Shown: positions 12,172 to 24,791, counted from the stretch's first letter. The stretch: 64,000 nt of DNA from Hippophae tibetana (GCA_037013495.1 CM072811.1:46507452-46571451); one strand, 5' to 3'. The notes: generated from the sequence alone by a model not told the origin. Made by a program: numbers and translations.

Positions 12172-12459
12172 TGTTGGAATGAAGACATGGATCTTAGTGT
12201 GTGGGCTTTCTAGCCCATAGACTACCCATTAGCCTAGAACCATTGGATGGATTCCTTCGGATCCTATCTTATCCTCTATATAAATAGAGCTCCCCTTCTC
12301 ACTTTTTCATTCTAACATTCAAAGCTCATTTTTGAAATGAAGAGAAAAGTAGATTTTTATTTTTTCTTCAACTCTTTATTTATTTATTTTCCTAGTACTT
12401 TGTAGAAATTGTAAGATTTGTAATTTTTTAGTTATCCAAACACCTCGCATCCCACAACA
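12172..12459 (+). repeat. Possible solo LTR or LTR fragment
   Basis: The 288-bp segment begins TGTTGG and ends CCCACAACA, has a TATA-like TATATAAATAGAG near 12278-12290 and a polyadenylation-like tail. These are LTR-like properties. No target-site duplication, primer site or coding region flanks it, so the call is tentative. It could instead be a promoter-like unique sequence. Confidence 0.3.
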
Positions 12460-12589
12460 TTTACACTCATTCTTTCCAGCACAGGTAGTGATGAAGGATG
12501 GGGTTAGACTTGGTCATCATGGGGATGAGCGAGCATGCACTGGGATGGGTTGTGTGAGGTAGTCGACGAATGGAGGACCAATGGAGGAG

Positions 12590-12792
12590 TGATGGACCTA
12601 TGTCCTACCAATCATGCTGTGTCCGACTATGAGAGGTCCAACTATGGTCCAATCACATATGGTGTGCCCGGTCATGAAAGGTCCAACTATGGTCCTGCCA
12701 CACATGACATGTCTAGCCATTATCCAACCACTCATGAAGTGTCCAACCATGGTTTGGTAGGCCATGGTGTGAATGGATCGGGCGTGCATTGA
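12590..12792 (+). repeat. Imperfect 45-bp tandem repeat in an open frame
   Basis: Two clear copies of a 45-bp unit lie at about 12621-12710, followed by two shorter degenerate ones. The plus frame 12535-12792 translates them as 15-residue repeats (VSDYERSNYGPITYG, VPGHERSNYGPATHD) and then shorter versions. Relatively GC-rich against its surroundings. I do not recognise a protein family. The frame is probably a by-product of the repeat, but a short expressed peptide cannot be excluded. Confidence 0.5.
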
Positions 12793-13299
12793 GTCAGGCA
12801 ATGATTCCAAATTTTCTCAATGATATGGTTTTATTCATGGGGGTTGTTTGGATGCTCATTTCTTGCGAATCGACTCTTTCAATGATGAAGACTTATATTT
12901 TATCCTGATTGGTATTTCTAAGTACCAATTAGATCCTGATGATGAATATCACATTTTTTTTATAAACAAGATTCGTTCTCTTCATTAGAAAAAGTTAAAG
13001 AGATCTTTAATATACCAGAATTAAGAATTAATAAAGTTGATACCTCAAGTTTTGGGTTCAAATAAAGCAAGTAACTATACAGTTAGAGTTTTACTTGTCA
13101 ATACAATTGTTTTGGTTGCATTAATGAAATATTTTAGAATAACACAACTCTTTATGGATACGTCGAACATAATTAATATGTCATATGATTATAAGGTTTC
13201 GTTCATCTCTATTTGAATAGTACATATGTGTTAAATAGTGAAAAGTAATGGAAGCTAAAAACAAATAATTAGGGATGCATAATACTACTTTTCTCTTTT

Positions 13300-13491
13300 T
13301 GTTTATGTATTTGATTAGAAGATAATCATTTTAATTATTTAAATTGTTTGAGTTATTAGTCTATGTTTATGTAATTCATTAGAAGAGAATCATTTTAATT
13401 ATCTAAATTGTTTGAGTTATTAACCTATATTTATGTACTGAATTAAAAGATAATTATTTTAATTATCTAAATTGTTTGAGTTATTAGTTTA
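13300..13491. repeat. 64-bp tandem repeat, three copies
   Basis: Units begin at 13300, 13364 and 13428, each starting T(G/A)TTTATGTA and ending near TTGAGTTATTAGTCTA, with a fourth partial start at 13492. Copies differ by a few substitutions only. No coding potential. Confidence 0.9.
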
Positions 13492-14400
13492 TGTTTATAT
13501 TTTTTATATAATTCATATCGATGTAGGCATATTTTTAATTTTGTGTATTAGATATTAAGCAATAGAATTTCTCTTTTGAAAAGAAAACTCATAATATTTT
13601 ACTTTTTTGTTTTTATAAAAAATTAAAGCACAATATTTTTAGGGTATTAAATTGATTAAAATGTAAAATTTAGAATCTCAAATTAGTTAAAAAAAATTAA
13701 TATTAAATTAATACTTAAAAAAATAGTTTGATTGAGTCAAGTTAATTAATAAATATTATTTTAAAAATATTTAGATTGATATTAATATTATTTAATTTTT
13801 TATATAAATTTATAGGAGGATAAAATCTCTGATATTTCAAGATCCGCCCCCGCCTATACTACAGAGTTTTTCAAAGCTTGAAAGTAAAGTTGCTAACTTC
13901 GGGAAAAAGGGCCAAAATTGTAAATGTGGCATGTAAAAACGCGATTGTACCACGATTGTTGTGAAAATATATATGACCATAAAATCCATTGATTCTGAGT
14001 AATTAGGACCCAAATAAAGAACCTTTAACTCCCAAATACACATAAAAATTATTATATTATTTAGATGTTACAAATTTAATAATTATTTTAATTTTAATAC
14101 AATATAATTAATGATAATAAATTTATCCACTTAAATGATTTTATTACATAATAAAACCATATAAAGTTACTCAAATACACCACAATCTAACTACCTTACT
14201 AAGAGGTATCTCAAAATGAACACCATATAGTCATTTGGTTTCTATTGTTATATCATATTCATTTGATTGAGCCAAACGAGAGACAACGTTATGTGTCAAT
14301 TTGAGCACCCTTAGCTACATTGGCTCATCAAGAATATATTTAATTGCTTTATAATCTTTCATTTTGTTAGTGATTTTCCTTTCAACAACGACACAATAAA

Positions 14401-14437
14401 AGGAAAAAGAAAAGAAAAGAAAAGAAAAGAAAAGAAA
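14401..14437. repeat. (AAAAG)n microsatellite
   Basis: About six AAAAG units in a row just beyond the stop codon of the HMA gene, within its likely 3' UTR. Confidence 0.85.
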
Positions 14438-14439
14438 TA

Positions 14440-15342
14440 TCAGACAGCTAGCATTGCCCTTTGATCGGTCTGTTCATTGGAGCTATCAAACTCTTGGATT
14501 TCCAGAATCTCAACCCTACGTTTCATCTCCTTTCTAACCTTTATTGCCACATCCGAGGGTATAAATCTTCCACATAAACTTACTCTGTAGTACTGTTTCT
14601 CAATCATATGTGTCTCTATTTCTTCACCATAAGATTGCAACCAAAACAAACAAAGATTAATTATTTTCTACATAAAGAGATATATCTATATAAGACTCAC
14701 TATCAGTTTGCTATATATGGAAAAGAAAGAAAGGAAAAAAGAAGAAGAAGTTGATGTATAATAATTCTTATTTATGATTAAATAATTAATTTTTTTTAAA
14801 ATTAATTCTTAATGATTTTCAAGAAAAACAATAAAAAAAATTTGGTGATGCCTTTTATTTTCTATTTTTGGAAAAAAATATTTAATATTTAATTATTTAT
14901 ATCATAAAACTTAGCTCTAAAGAAAAATGTTTAATTAACACGAAAAAATTTAAAAATTAGAAATCTTATTAAAAAATATTACTTTTAAATATCCATGAAT
15001 CACTCCATGTTTCCATGTTTTGATAATAAATTCTTAAAAATTTAAATGGTATTAAAATCAGAAATCATTACCAAACATATATAATTAAAAAAAATCAATA
15101 ATAAAAAATGAAAATAGTTGCCAAATACAGTCTTACCTTTCATTTTCAGAATGATTCTCCTCAGTTTTCTGCAACAGGCGTTACAATCAACATTGAGCCT
15201 CAGCACCATGCAACAATACTACAATTCAACAAAAGTAGATCCTCGTAAGGAACTTTTCTTTTTCTCGAGAAAATGAGTTTTAACATAGAGTATCGCTAAG
15301 AATTGATGTTATAAGATGTGAAGAACTTGCCTGTCCTGACAT
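14440..15342 (-). CDS. Small heavy-metal-associated (HMA) domain protein
   Basis: A roughly 91-residue protein with one HMA fold, the ferredoxin-like domain of copper chaperones and related plant proteins. Exons on the minus strand: 15342-15331 (MSGQ), 15218-15137 and 14621-14440. The metal-site loop reads LNVDCNACC, keeping the CxxC pair (CNAC), followed by RKLRRIILKMK. The last exon gives EIETHMIEKQYYRVSLCGRF, then SDVAIKVRKEMKRRVEILEIQEF and a short acidic tail. It lacks a C-terminal CaaX box, so it is not the isoprenylated type. The first intron would use GC instead of GT (CAG|GCAAGT). If that is wrong, translation could begin at the ATG at 15209, leaving the metal loop intact. The physiological metal is unknown. 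Confidence 0.8.
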
Positions 15343-15400
15343 TAATTGTTGATATTGATGCTTTCTAATAAAGAGAGAAGAAGAAAGGGGGGGTTGTAGA

Positions 15401-15406
15401 TTTATA
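15401..15406 (-). promoter_or_regulatory. TATA box of the HMA gene
   Basis: TATAAA on the minus strand, 59 bp before the proposed ATG at 15342, followed by a pyrimidine-rich stretch (CCCCCCCTTTCTTCTTCTC) typical of a plant 5' leader. Position and orientation fit. Confidence 0.55.
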
Positions 15407-15410
15407 GAAT

Positions 15411-18156
15411 GTGAAAGATTAGGAACAGCTGGTATTTCTACTTTTTAATTGATCCGTATAGAATTTCTTCCCACTAATTTTGGAATCTGATGCCAATAGG
15501 CGATATAACAACACGAATAATCACTAGAAAAAAACAATAGTGTTTATCTTCACAAGAAGAATAATGATTACTGAGAATAACTTACAATCTTTATCTTCAT
15601 TACAGAGCTTTCTTTGTATCTTTACAATATGGCCAGGTGAAGCATCACTTTATGTACCAATCTTGTGTATATCATGTACAACATTTTGAAACATCTGTTT
15701 CTTGTGCCAGAGGCCGACATATCATTTCCTACATATCAGCTGCTTACAATTTAGAATTCTTGAAAGTACTATATGAAAAAAAGGTAAGAATAATATTACT
15801 GATATATTAAAATATATTATTTGAATTGAGTCATAGATTATATCGTTCTCTTTAACACGTTTTGCGATTCTGTTTAAACTTATGAAAATAAACATAACAT
15901 CATCGTCGGTAGGATAAAATAGTTTAAAATCTTTGTTTTTTTGTCTCGAAGCTTCGTTGTACTAATAAAATCTAAAATGCTACATTTTTAAAGTCTATGT
16001 TGTTAAGAAAACTTTAAAAAACAATTTATTATCTTCTTCTTTTCTTTTTAAGTACAATTTCAGAGTTAAGATCATCAATATAATTTGAGAAAATATGTGA
16101 TAATTATAATAAATAACGATCATATTTGAATGGAAAAGTAATTTTAATAACGATCATATCTGAATGAAAAAATAACGATAATATCTACTTAAGACTCAAA
16201 CTCAATTATCAATACTTTTCTATTTAAACATCTCCTAAGAGATGTAAAGTAATAATGTGTGATAAAAATTTTAAGAGAATAAAATTTAATGCTTATTCTC
16301 ATCATCAATTCGACCTAGAAGAAAAAAAAAGAAACAATTTAATTATGTATAATATATTTGTGTTATTTTATCATTAAATCATTAAAAAATGAACATAATA
16401 TAAATAAATGCAATAGTACAAACATTGGAAAAATCATTACACATGCAGAATCGTCAGATGGTCTTAGTTATTCATCTTTTGGTGCTAATGTGGGCATCTA
16501 AATCTCAAAAAGCGATTGGGACCAGATTCGTGACAAGTCACAAGATTGGAAGTGACCAGGTTTTCCATTCTTGACAACCTGGTAATACTGACCAGTAATG
16601 AAGAAGATCACGAGTTGTTGATAATTTCGTTTACAAAATATTTTGTTGGTGACAATTTTAAAGATTTTGATAAAGATCAATGATGATTGTTTTAGGATAT
16701 ATAGGCCTATTTTGCCAATGCCATCATTTGTATTACATTGTAAAGTAAAATTTTCAATTGCTTTATCATTAATCTTTTTTTCTATTTTTGAAATAACAAT
16801 ATTCTTGTTTTAATAGAAAGTCAAGCCTATGCAACATCATAGTTTCATCATTTGGTTTCATTTTCTTGCTGTTATAGGTACTGATCACGTACAACAGGCA
16901 AAATATTTTATGTGTTTAGCTATTAAATGAATTTTGTATCATTCCATATATACTCTGGTTTAAATAATTTGGTTTAATTATGTTTTATGTTTAGAAATAT
17001 GAATTAATTTTAAAAAATATTTGAAATGTTTAAATCTTTGCAATTATTTACAAAATGATAAGTCCAATAAAAAAAAATACTCAGTTGAATTTTTTAACAG
17101 AAATGAACATAATTGTAATTTCAGGTGTTAAAAAAAAAACAGTACTCATTCTGGCCTCCTCTTCCATCTCTTTCAAAAATAGGTTTTCCATGGAAGTAAC
17201 GAGCAAGGAAGACTGGTGATGATATGTAGAAACTTCCTACTTTCCCTTGTCTATTTTATCTCCTTCTCAATCTCATCTTCTCGAAACAGGTATGTCTTCT
17301 TCTTCCTTTTCCTTCATTATTTTTTAAAACAATGTGTTGTGTTTCCACCATGGTAGCCACAAAGATGACTGTTAATAAATATATTTTTGAAATATGCCAA
17401 GGATTGCCTATTGCAATTTATGTTGTGATTGCCCATGGAAGAACTTCCCTTTCGCCGGACCGGTAACTTTAGTCGGAGCTTTACTTAGGCTATTGATCGT
17501 CGGATATTTTTTTATAGAAACACGATTTTAAATTATGTTCTCATTATATAAAAGACACGCGTATTTTTTATTTCTGTGAATTTTTTTAATATAAATTAAT
17601 ATTTAAATACATAGTTAAGTTTTTAACATAACGATTTAAATATTTTAAATATTTTTAAAAATTATTTATGAACAACAAACATAATTAATACAAGTTATCC
17701 TTTTCTTATACCAATCATTACATATCACTTTTTTTATATGTTTTGATCTGATAAGGTAATTATAATTAATTTGTGATTGTAGCAGAAATTTCTACATAAT
17801 GTACTAGAAATTTTGGTTTATTTAATTTTTAATTTTGAAATTGTCATATTTTCACCTACAAATTTAAAAACAATTCAATTTCCAGTAACTCAAGAGCTTT
17901 TGTAGCCATCTCAATGAATCTTACTTGAATAATTGAAAGCACAACATTTTTGTTTGTATTTCTTTTTAGTTGGCACTAATTTTTTTATGTACAATCATCA
18001 GTATATATACACAATGCTTGGGCACTTTAAATGTCAAAGCAAAATGAAATTCTATATTAATTGTACTAAATAATGAACAGAAACATAAACGAGTTCAATA
18101 TTGTTTCAATTTTCCAAACAAGTCAGTGTGTCTCATGCCTTCCTCTAAAGGGTTAA
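15411..18156. other. Intergenic region, no gene recognised
   Basis: Mostly AT-rich. Slightly more complex patches lie at 15580-15760, 16440-16690 and 17150-17470. The last contains a CAG|GTATG-like splice donor at about 17288-17295, but no frame with a recognisable product could be assembled. The last few hundred bases are likely the 3' UTR of the ACD11-like gene. Confidence 0.35.
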
Positions 18157-21100
18157 TCACCAGTCTAAACCGATATTTCTAGAACGATATAGTTTATCGA
18201 CATAGTCGATTACAGGAATTGAAGCTTTGATGTACCTCTGCATTTTCTTTTCTGCTGACTGATCTGCAAAGAGAAAAATGACACACAAAAGTCCCGTCAG
18301 ATAATTTGTGTAATTTATATAGAAACTATGTATTTTATTAAAATATTATTATTTTTCTGTAAAATCATTAAATACAATTAATATATTAGTTATTAATATT
18401 TTTTAATTTTCATTATTTTATTTTATTATTTTCTTAATTCTTTAATTTTTATTAAAAATTAAAAATATATATTAAAATAAATTTATTTAAATTTTATTAT
18501 TGTTATTTCTTTTTCAAAAAAATTCATATTAAATTTTACTTTTATCATTATTACATATTCTTATTTTAATCATATTTTAATTATTTGATAAAAAATAATA
18601 ATATTTTAATAAAAAATTATTAAAATAATAAAATTTATCTAACTCTTTTTATAAAATTAAAAGATTAAATAATATTATTTTTAATTTTAAAATATTAAAT
18701 AATATAAATAATTTAATTTCAGTTTTTTTATGATAACTCGTACAATAATTTATTATAACATGATTGAAGTTTTTAGAATTTTCAAGCCCTTTTTTTTTTA
18801 AGGGCAACGTCCTAATCATACTTTTTTTTAAAATATATACTGGTTTAGTGTCTTCTTTATTGGGAAAGTACAACCCAGGTTTAAAAGTAAAATTTCTTTA
18901 AATCTAATTGTTTGGAACATGCTTTAAAAAATAAAATTATTATGTAATATTCTTATTGTTAGATATAAAAAAAATATTAATAGAATATTTATAAATTATA
19001 AAGTGAATTACAGTTTAAAATTAACATTTCAAAATTTGATATCTTATATTATTTATATATACTATATAAAATTTATGAATGATTTATCAAATTAGTAAAA
19101 AATTTACAATTAAATTTATTTTTTTTACCAAAATCATATCCCATGTGTCTTATACATACAATATTAATATTGAAAGATATTAAACTAGTGTAAATCACAC
19201 AATGTCATGGTAAGACTTATTATGCTAAAGACAATACATTATTATAAATACATCTAGTGTTATGGTAAGATTTATTACGACAAAACAATGTTTTTATCAT
19301 AATAGTAATAAACCTTAACTGTAAATGATTTTGATGGAAAAAAATAAAATTTAATTCAAAATTAAGCAATTTTGGATGATTTGGACTAAAATTCATATGG
19401 TATCAAAACTTCAATCAATTAAATGGCTAAAAAACAAACTAATAAGTTTCTTAAAAATATTTACATAGAACTTACAAAAACAAAGAAGGGCAAAGTGATT
19501 GAAATAAAATTAAAATATAATAAAAATATGTTAAAAATAATAAAATGATTCCTATTTTTAGGGGAGTTGTTAGTGTATAAAAAATTATCTCACATTGATT
19601 AAGAAATATACTAATGTAATGTTTATAAATAGTATAAGACTTATCATATTAATCTTTTTTGAAGGTTAATTTAGATAGATGTGTTAATTCCCATTAATTT
19701 ATGATACAACCCATGAATTTCATGAGTCTATTTTATCTTATCTTATTTATTTTTTTATGAGTTGTAATGATATTAAGATGGTATATGATAAGATATTTTA
19801 TTTGTCATAATTAAGTTTAAATAAGACAAGTAAAATTATAAAAATAGAATAAAGAAATATGATTAGTTATAATAATTAAAGATGAGATGTGATTTAAATT
19901 GGATGAAATAAATATAATTCATAAACTATTAATAACATTAAATGAGATATGAGATGAGATGTGATAATCTATTTGACATCTTTAATTTTAAGATTAGATG
20001 ACTCATATTAATTATATGTTATATAAAAATTTATATTTCAATAATAGTAAAGTAAAAGCCAATTTTTTTAAAAAAGCTTACTAGTTTCTTTGAGCTTCAT
20101 CAAAAGGTCGTCCCTTGTAGGAAGAGTATACATTCCAGCAGCAACTGCTGTCCTCACAGTCCATGTATGGTATGGGGCACACACTTGAGCATATGCGGTT
20201 GAAGCAGCATCTTTTAAAGTGGCATCCCTATTCTAACATCTTATCAAAATTATAAATTTCACCGCCAAATAAACATTATTGAAACATCTAACCCTCATTG
20301 TAGTATTGAAGTCAAGAAAATAAAAAATAAAAAGAACACATTAAGAGTTTAACCAAAAATTACAAAGAGGAGGATGTACTTGTTTGACACAAAATTCTTG
20401 AAAAGAGCTCTGATGAGATCAAGACCCTGCCTCACTCGTCGTAAATTACGCGAAAGGCTTCCGGGGGATTTGACTGTCTTGTTTGCTACATCAACATCAA
20501 GTATATTTTCCAAAGTGTCATATGTTTGTGATGCTTCCATTAGATCATCTAACTGAATGAAGCAATTATTGTAGAGTCAAAATCAGCAAACTTAATACTC
20601 AGAAACAACATCAACATCAACTGTACGTGAGGCCTATGGGAATAATTATTCTTATGCTTGAATGAAGTTACAAATTAAGTATTAAAGGAATCTATGAAAA
20701 CCAGAAGAATCTTCAACATTCCTATTTTATTAAAATTATTTTACAGTTTATAAGTTGCACTAACATTTGGTAGCATGAGCTGTCTAATGTGTATTATTAA
20801 GATGATTCAAGAGAACACAACTACGACTTTAAGTAAATAAATCTCAGTTAGAATCAAATCCCTGGTATTCTTTCGAGATGATGATTTCAAATCTTCTCTA
20901 TTATTTTTGGTGTGCCATTTGGTAAATATTAAGATTTTTTCTTTCAAAAAAAAAAATTCCTACTTTTAATGCAATTTTTCTCAACTTTTACCCAAATTTT
21001 TAAAAGTATTGGTGACACCAAAATTACAGAGAGAGAGAGATTGAACTAACTCTAACTTATCTCCAAAGGTATAAGATATATACATCCAAAACTAGGGGTG

Positions 21101-21846
21101 ATCTAATTCAGATAGTCATGTTTAAATTGTATTTAATTCTACCTAATAAAAGTTAATTTGAATTAAAACAAAACACAAATTTCAGCTATTAGCATTTTAA
21201 TCTTAAATTTGAGAATAATATTAATAATATTTATTATAATATTAAATGTTAAATTACAATAATTTAGAGGTTTGGAAAAGATTTGATTGCTTTTTTGGAT
21301 TGAAAGAGAAATAGAACACTTCAACTTTGGTATTTTCTTTTGTAATTTGTATTTTCCATTTTTTTTCACATTATAATGTTATTTCTTTCAAATTTGCATT
21401 TTTTTTTTAAATTTAAGGTAATGTTATATATTTATTTTTGAGATATTCATACTTATTTACTTGCATTGCTTTATTATTATATTGTATTATTTGTTAGAAA
21501 GTTGGCTTTTTTACACTTGATATTTGGGTGAACCTGATATTTAAAAAAATGCAGGTGAAATACTTAAAAAAAAGAAATAGAAATAAACCTTGGAGACATA
21601 TTCAGACTCAGCAAACTTGAAAGCTACGCCAAGACATCCAAAAAGAATAGAGATACGAGAGCAAGCATGACAAAAAGTATCCAAACGAAGCCCTTCTTCA
21701 GATTTCTTAACCTGCAACAACTTAGCAATATCCTCAAAGGCCTCAACAATGGAAGATAAAGGCGTGGACACAACATGGTCTTCATATCTTTTTGAAACAA
21801 CCTCGATGACTGATGAGCTTTTGGGAGCACTTAGAACCATCGACAT
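18157..21846 (-). CDS. ACD11-like glycolipid/ceramide-1-phosphate transfer protein
   Basis: GLTP-fold protein of the ACD11 group. Arabidopsis ACD11 moves ceramide-1-phosphate and related sphingolipids between membranes, and its loss triggers cell death. Exons on the minus strand: 21846-21589, 20552-20380, 20227-20082 and 18263-18157, all GT-AG and in phase, giving 227 residues. Landmarks are ILFGCLGVAFKFAESEYVSK (about 67-86), the acidic headgroup site KLDDL (88-89), SRNLRRVRQGLD with Arg121 and Arg125 in the basic site, and YAQVCAPYHTWTVR with His164. The C-terminus NIGLDW matches the family ending. A second ATG at codon 3 could also serve as start. Introns are 1036, 152 and 1818 bp. A Ty3/gypsy LTR lies 950 bp upstream in the same orientation. 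Confidence 0.92.
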
Positions 21847-22798
21847 TTTTGATGCCCAGGTTAAAATTGCAATAACTAGATCTCTTGTATTAATTTTATT
21901 AATTGTCCTAAACAGAGGAGGAATATGTTGAAAATATGTGAAACAGTAGGTTTTGGCTAACTAACATCCTTTGTTTGGAACAAAAAGGTAAGAGCGGTAG
22001 TGCTTCACCTCGCTATAGTTGCGGTTGGCCTGAGATAAATAATTTTCCATTTTGTTTTGGGTAATTTAGGAATTGTCCATTCTATTAGTATAATTAAGGT
22101 GATGGGTACGCGCTAATAATCCTAGAATAATTAAGGTGAAGGGTGCTAATAATCCGATATTTATTGACATTGGAGCGCATTAATTATGCATCTTTTAAGT
22201 GTTGCGCATAACTTACATATTTTGCCAAAAAAAATAAAGAAATTCACATCAATTGACCATTGATCATAATTTTAGAGAAAATAATTAGGGTAAGTATGGA
22301 ATACTAGTTTCTAAAAAAGTAACATTAGTAAAAAACAATCAAAACCCTAATATTTATTTGTTATGAATTTTTTCAACTTCTTATTTTCTATGATTTTATT
22401 AACCATGTCCAGCATAAAAAATCTTGAATCCATTCCATAAAAAAGAAAATTTCTACCGATTGATATGTAATGGAGTCTAGATAATCTTAACCAATTCACT
22501 TCCCTTACCCTATCCCCAACATGCTTGTTAAAGAGAAAAGGTTCAAAATAATCATTTTTAGTGGTATTTAGTTCATTTATTTTAAAAATAAATATTATTT
22601 AATTATTTTAAATGTACAATTAATGCTAATTAATGATAGATTAAGATGTTTTATATTAAAATAAAGTAAATTTAAACCTAAGCAATTTTTTGAGAGTTAT
22701 TTTTAAAAATTTAGATTAAAAAAGCAAAATGAAAAAAAAAACAAATACCCTGTTACAACTTTGAAGAGTCCAAAAGAGATTTACCAAACCAACCTTAC
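21847..22798. other. Upstream region of the ACD11-like gene
   Basis: Probable promoter. It contains a two-copy repeat of about 45 bp at 22085-22165 (AATTAAGGTGA...GCTAATAATCC). No TATA box stands out. No other gene seen before the LTR at 22799. Confidence 0.4.
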
Positions 22799-23700
22799 TG
22801 TTGTGTGTTTTACAACACACAAAAAATGTGTAAGCATACACGGTCATAAATAATAATATTTGATAAGTAAGTTATCGTTCCCACCAAGATTTGTTACTAC
22901 AGTTTGTTGAGTACTAAAATTATATCTCTCTGATTTTATTCAAAACAATCGTTGACTCGAACAAATTAAGAAAATAGTTTAATAATAAAATAAAAGAAAT
23001 CTAGGATTGCAATTTTTCACCAAATTAATCAACTCAAATCTTATTATTTTCTTTTGATTTATATTTTTTTAGTACATTCAATTTGTCAACCGAAAACTTC
23101 TAATTTTATTCATACATCTCTTCCGAGCTCCGTACAAACACACCCCGTTAAATTAATTCACTATATCTCTATGAGAATTAAATTCATCGAGATTCATTAC
23201 GTTTTAAGTTTTCAAATGGCCACACATACAATTAGGGTATATTCCTATCCTTCATCATACATGTCATTCTATTTACGAGCAATATACACACAAATGCCTC
23301 TTCCAAGTTTATTTATGTGCCACAGATCGTTTTGATAAGATTCGTAAATAATCAAAAAACATTAAGCACAAAATAGAACGAACAAATCGAACGTCTTATA
23401 AATCTATCAAAAATAATTAAAATAAAAGCTTCATAAATTAAGATCAAATGCAACCCTAGAAAAATTAAATTACTTCATAAATTTAAAATAAAAATTACAA
23501 CAGATACAGAAAAATAAGATGAAGAAAAAGAAAAATTAAAACAACACTTAGAACAAATATTTGGCACACGCAGAACACAACAAAAGCCAAAAAATGGCTT
23601 CTGCGTGTTCTATAGTCCAAAACCGAGCAACACAAAATAATTTCCAAAACTAAACTCTCCAAAACTCCCAAAACTTTTTTACTCTATCATTTTATCTCCT

Positions 23701-23707
23701 ATTTATA
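23701..23707 (-). promoter_or_regulatory. TATA box of the gypsy LTR
   Basis: AGCTATAAATAGGAG on the minus strand. Transcripts from here would run towards the ACD11-like gene, whose ATG is about 1.85 kb away. Confidence 0.5.
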
Positions 23708-23884
23708 GCTAAAAATAATACATCTAAAATATTACATTTTTTATTTTATTTTTTTATAAAAACGAGTAAAATTTTGTATCGAAAAAATAAAAATCACGCG
23801 TATCGATTTTCGATATCGAAACTTATTTTAATTCACGCGTGAGACAGGGCACCGTTTATGTATTTTTTAATTCATTATGCATGC

Positions 23885-24226
23885 CACGTGTCAGCGTATG
23901 ATTCGCTGCAAGGATTTAAAGCAGACACGTGACAGCATCTGATTGGCTGCGGGAAACGGGCACAGGAGACATTAGAGCACTGGAGACAACGACTACACAC
24001 AGGCTTGATCCTGCGCTTTCGCGCTCATCGTAACATGCCACGTGTCATTACATGATTAGCTGAAAAATAGAGTGGGACACGTGGCATTTTCTGATTCGAG
24101 GTAAGGATTTAGGCGGACACATGGCAGCTTCTGATTCGCTGAAAAACTGGTTGCATGTAGAGATCAACGCACGGGATCAAAGGCGCGTGTAAGTGGGGGA
24201 CAACGGTTGGACGCGTCAGACACGTG
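23885..24226 (-). promoter_or_regulatory. Cluster of five CACGTG G-boxes in the LTR U3
   Basis: Perfect CACGTG at 23885, 23926, 24039, 24078 and 24221, plus near-copies such as ACACATGG at 24117. Several sit in a repeated context (ACACGTGxCA, then TCTGATTxGCTG), so the cluster arose partly by local duplication. Such boxes, especially with ACGTGTC or ACGTGGC, are the known core of abscisic-acid and light response elements bound by bZIP and bHLH factors. Activity here is inferred. Confidence 0.6.
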
Positions 24227-24791
24227 GGTCCCACTGCACGCCGGCCTGCGCGGCAGGTGGGCCACACTCGGGGCGCCAAGCCGCATGAAACAGAATTTTC
24301 ATACACGCGATTTGGTCGGGTGTGATCTGGACGCGCGCATCGTAGCCGTTTCTTCTTTGATCATACGGTCCACGTTTGGCGCGTGATTTTTCTCATCTGC
24401 GTAGAAAATTAAACTTTCTTAATTGTATTTTGACCCACAAATTTATTTCAAATTACATTTTTAACTTTCTTTAATTACAACTTAGCCATTTTCTAATTTA
24501 AATTAAATTTTTAAACTTTTAATAATTAAAATTAAGCTCGATTTAAATTTAAATTATATTTTTGACTTTTATAAATTGCAATTAAACACTCTTTTATTTG
24601 AAATTATATTTTTGGACACAAATTTGCAATTAAGTACGTTTTCGATACAAATTATTTAATTTTCATAAAAAAAATATAAAAAACAGTAAATACTAATTTA
24701 TTTATCGAAAATTAACTAAAAACATTAAAAACATAGCAGTTATAATTAATAAAATAAGTGAAAATAAGTATATAAAATACAGTTATCAACA

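Larger units (their letters stand above)
22799..24791 (-). repeat. Ty3/gypsy-type LTR (probably the 3' LTR), 1993 bp
   Basis: On the minus strand it opens TGTTGATAACT at 24791, directly after a polypurine tract in the form AAGTTTGGGGG, and closes CACACAACA at 22799, giving TGTTG/CAACA terminal inverted repeats. A TATA box lies inside at 23701-23707. Near the end is the block GTGGGAACGATAACTTACTTATC, which is seen again at 39160. The tract before the LTR (GAGGACTAGCAAAAAC, then AAGTTTGGGGG) is typical of plant Tat/Athila-type gypsy elements. A GC-rich U3 contrasts with the AT-rich surroundings. Confidence 0.75.

Noticed and set aside
23054..23335. 93-residue plus-strand frame in the gypsy LTR
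   Set aside because: No similarity recognised. It lies antisense inside a well-bounded LTR and has the composition of chance AT-rich coding.
24109..24306. 65-residue minus-strand Arg/Pro/Cys-rich frame
   Set aside because: Located in the GC-rich U3 of the gypsy LTR, with no family similarity. Composition explains it.
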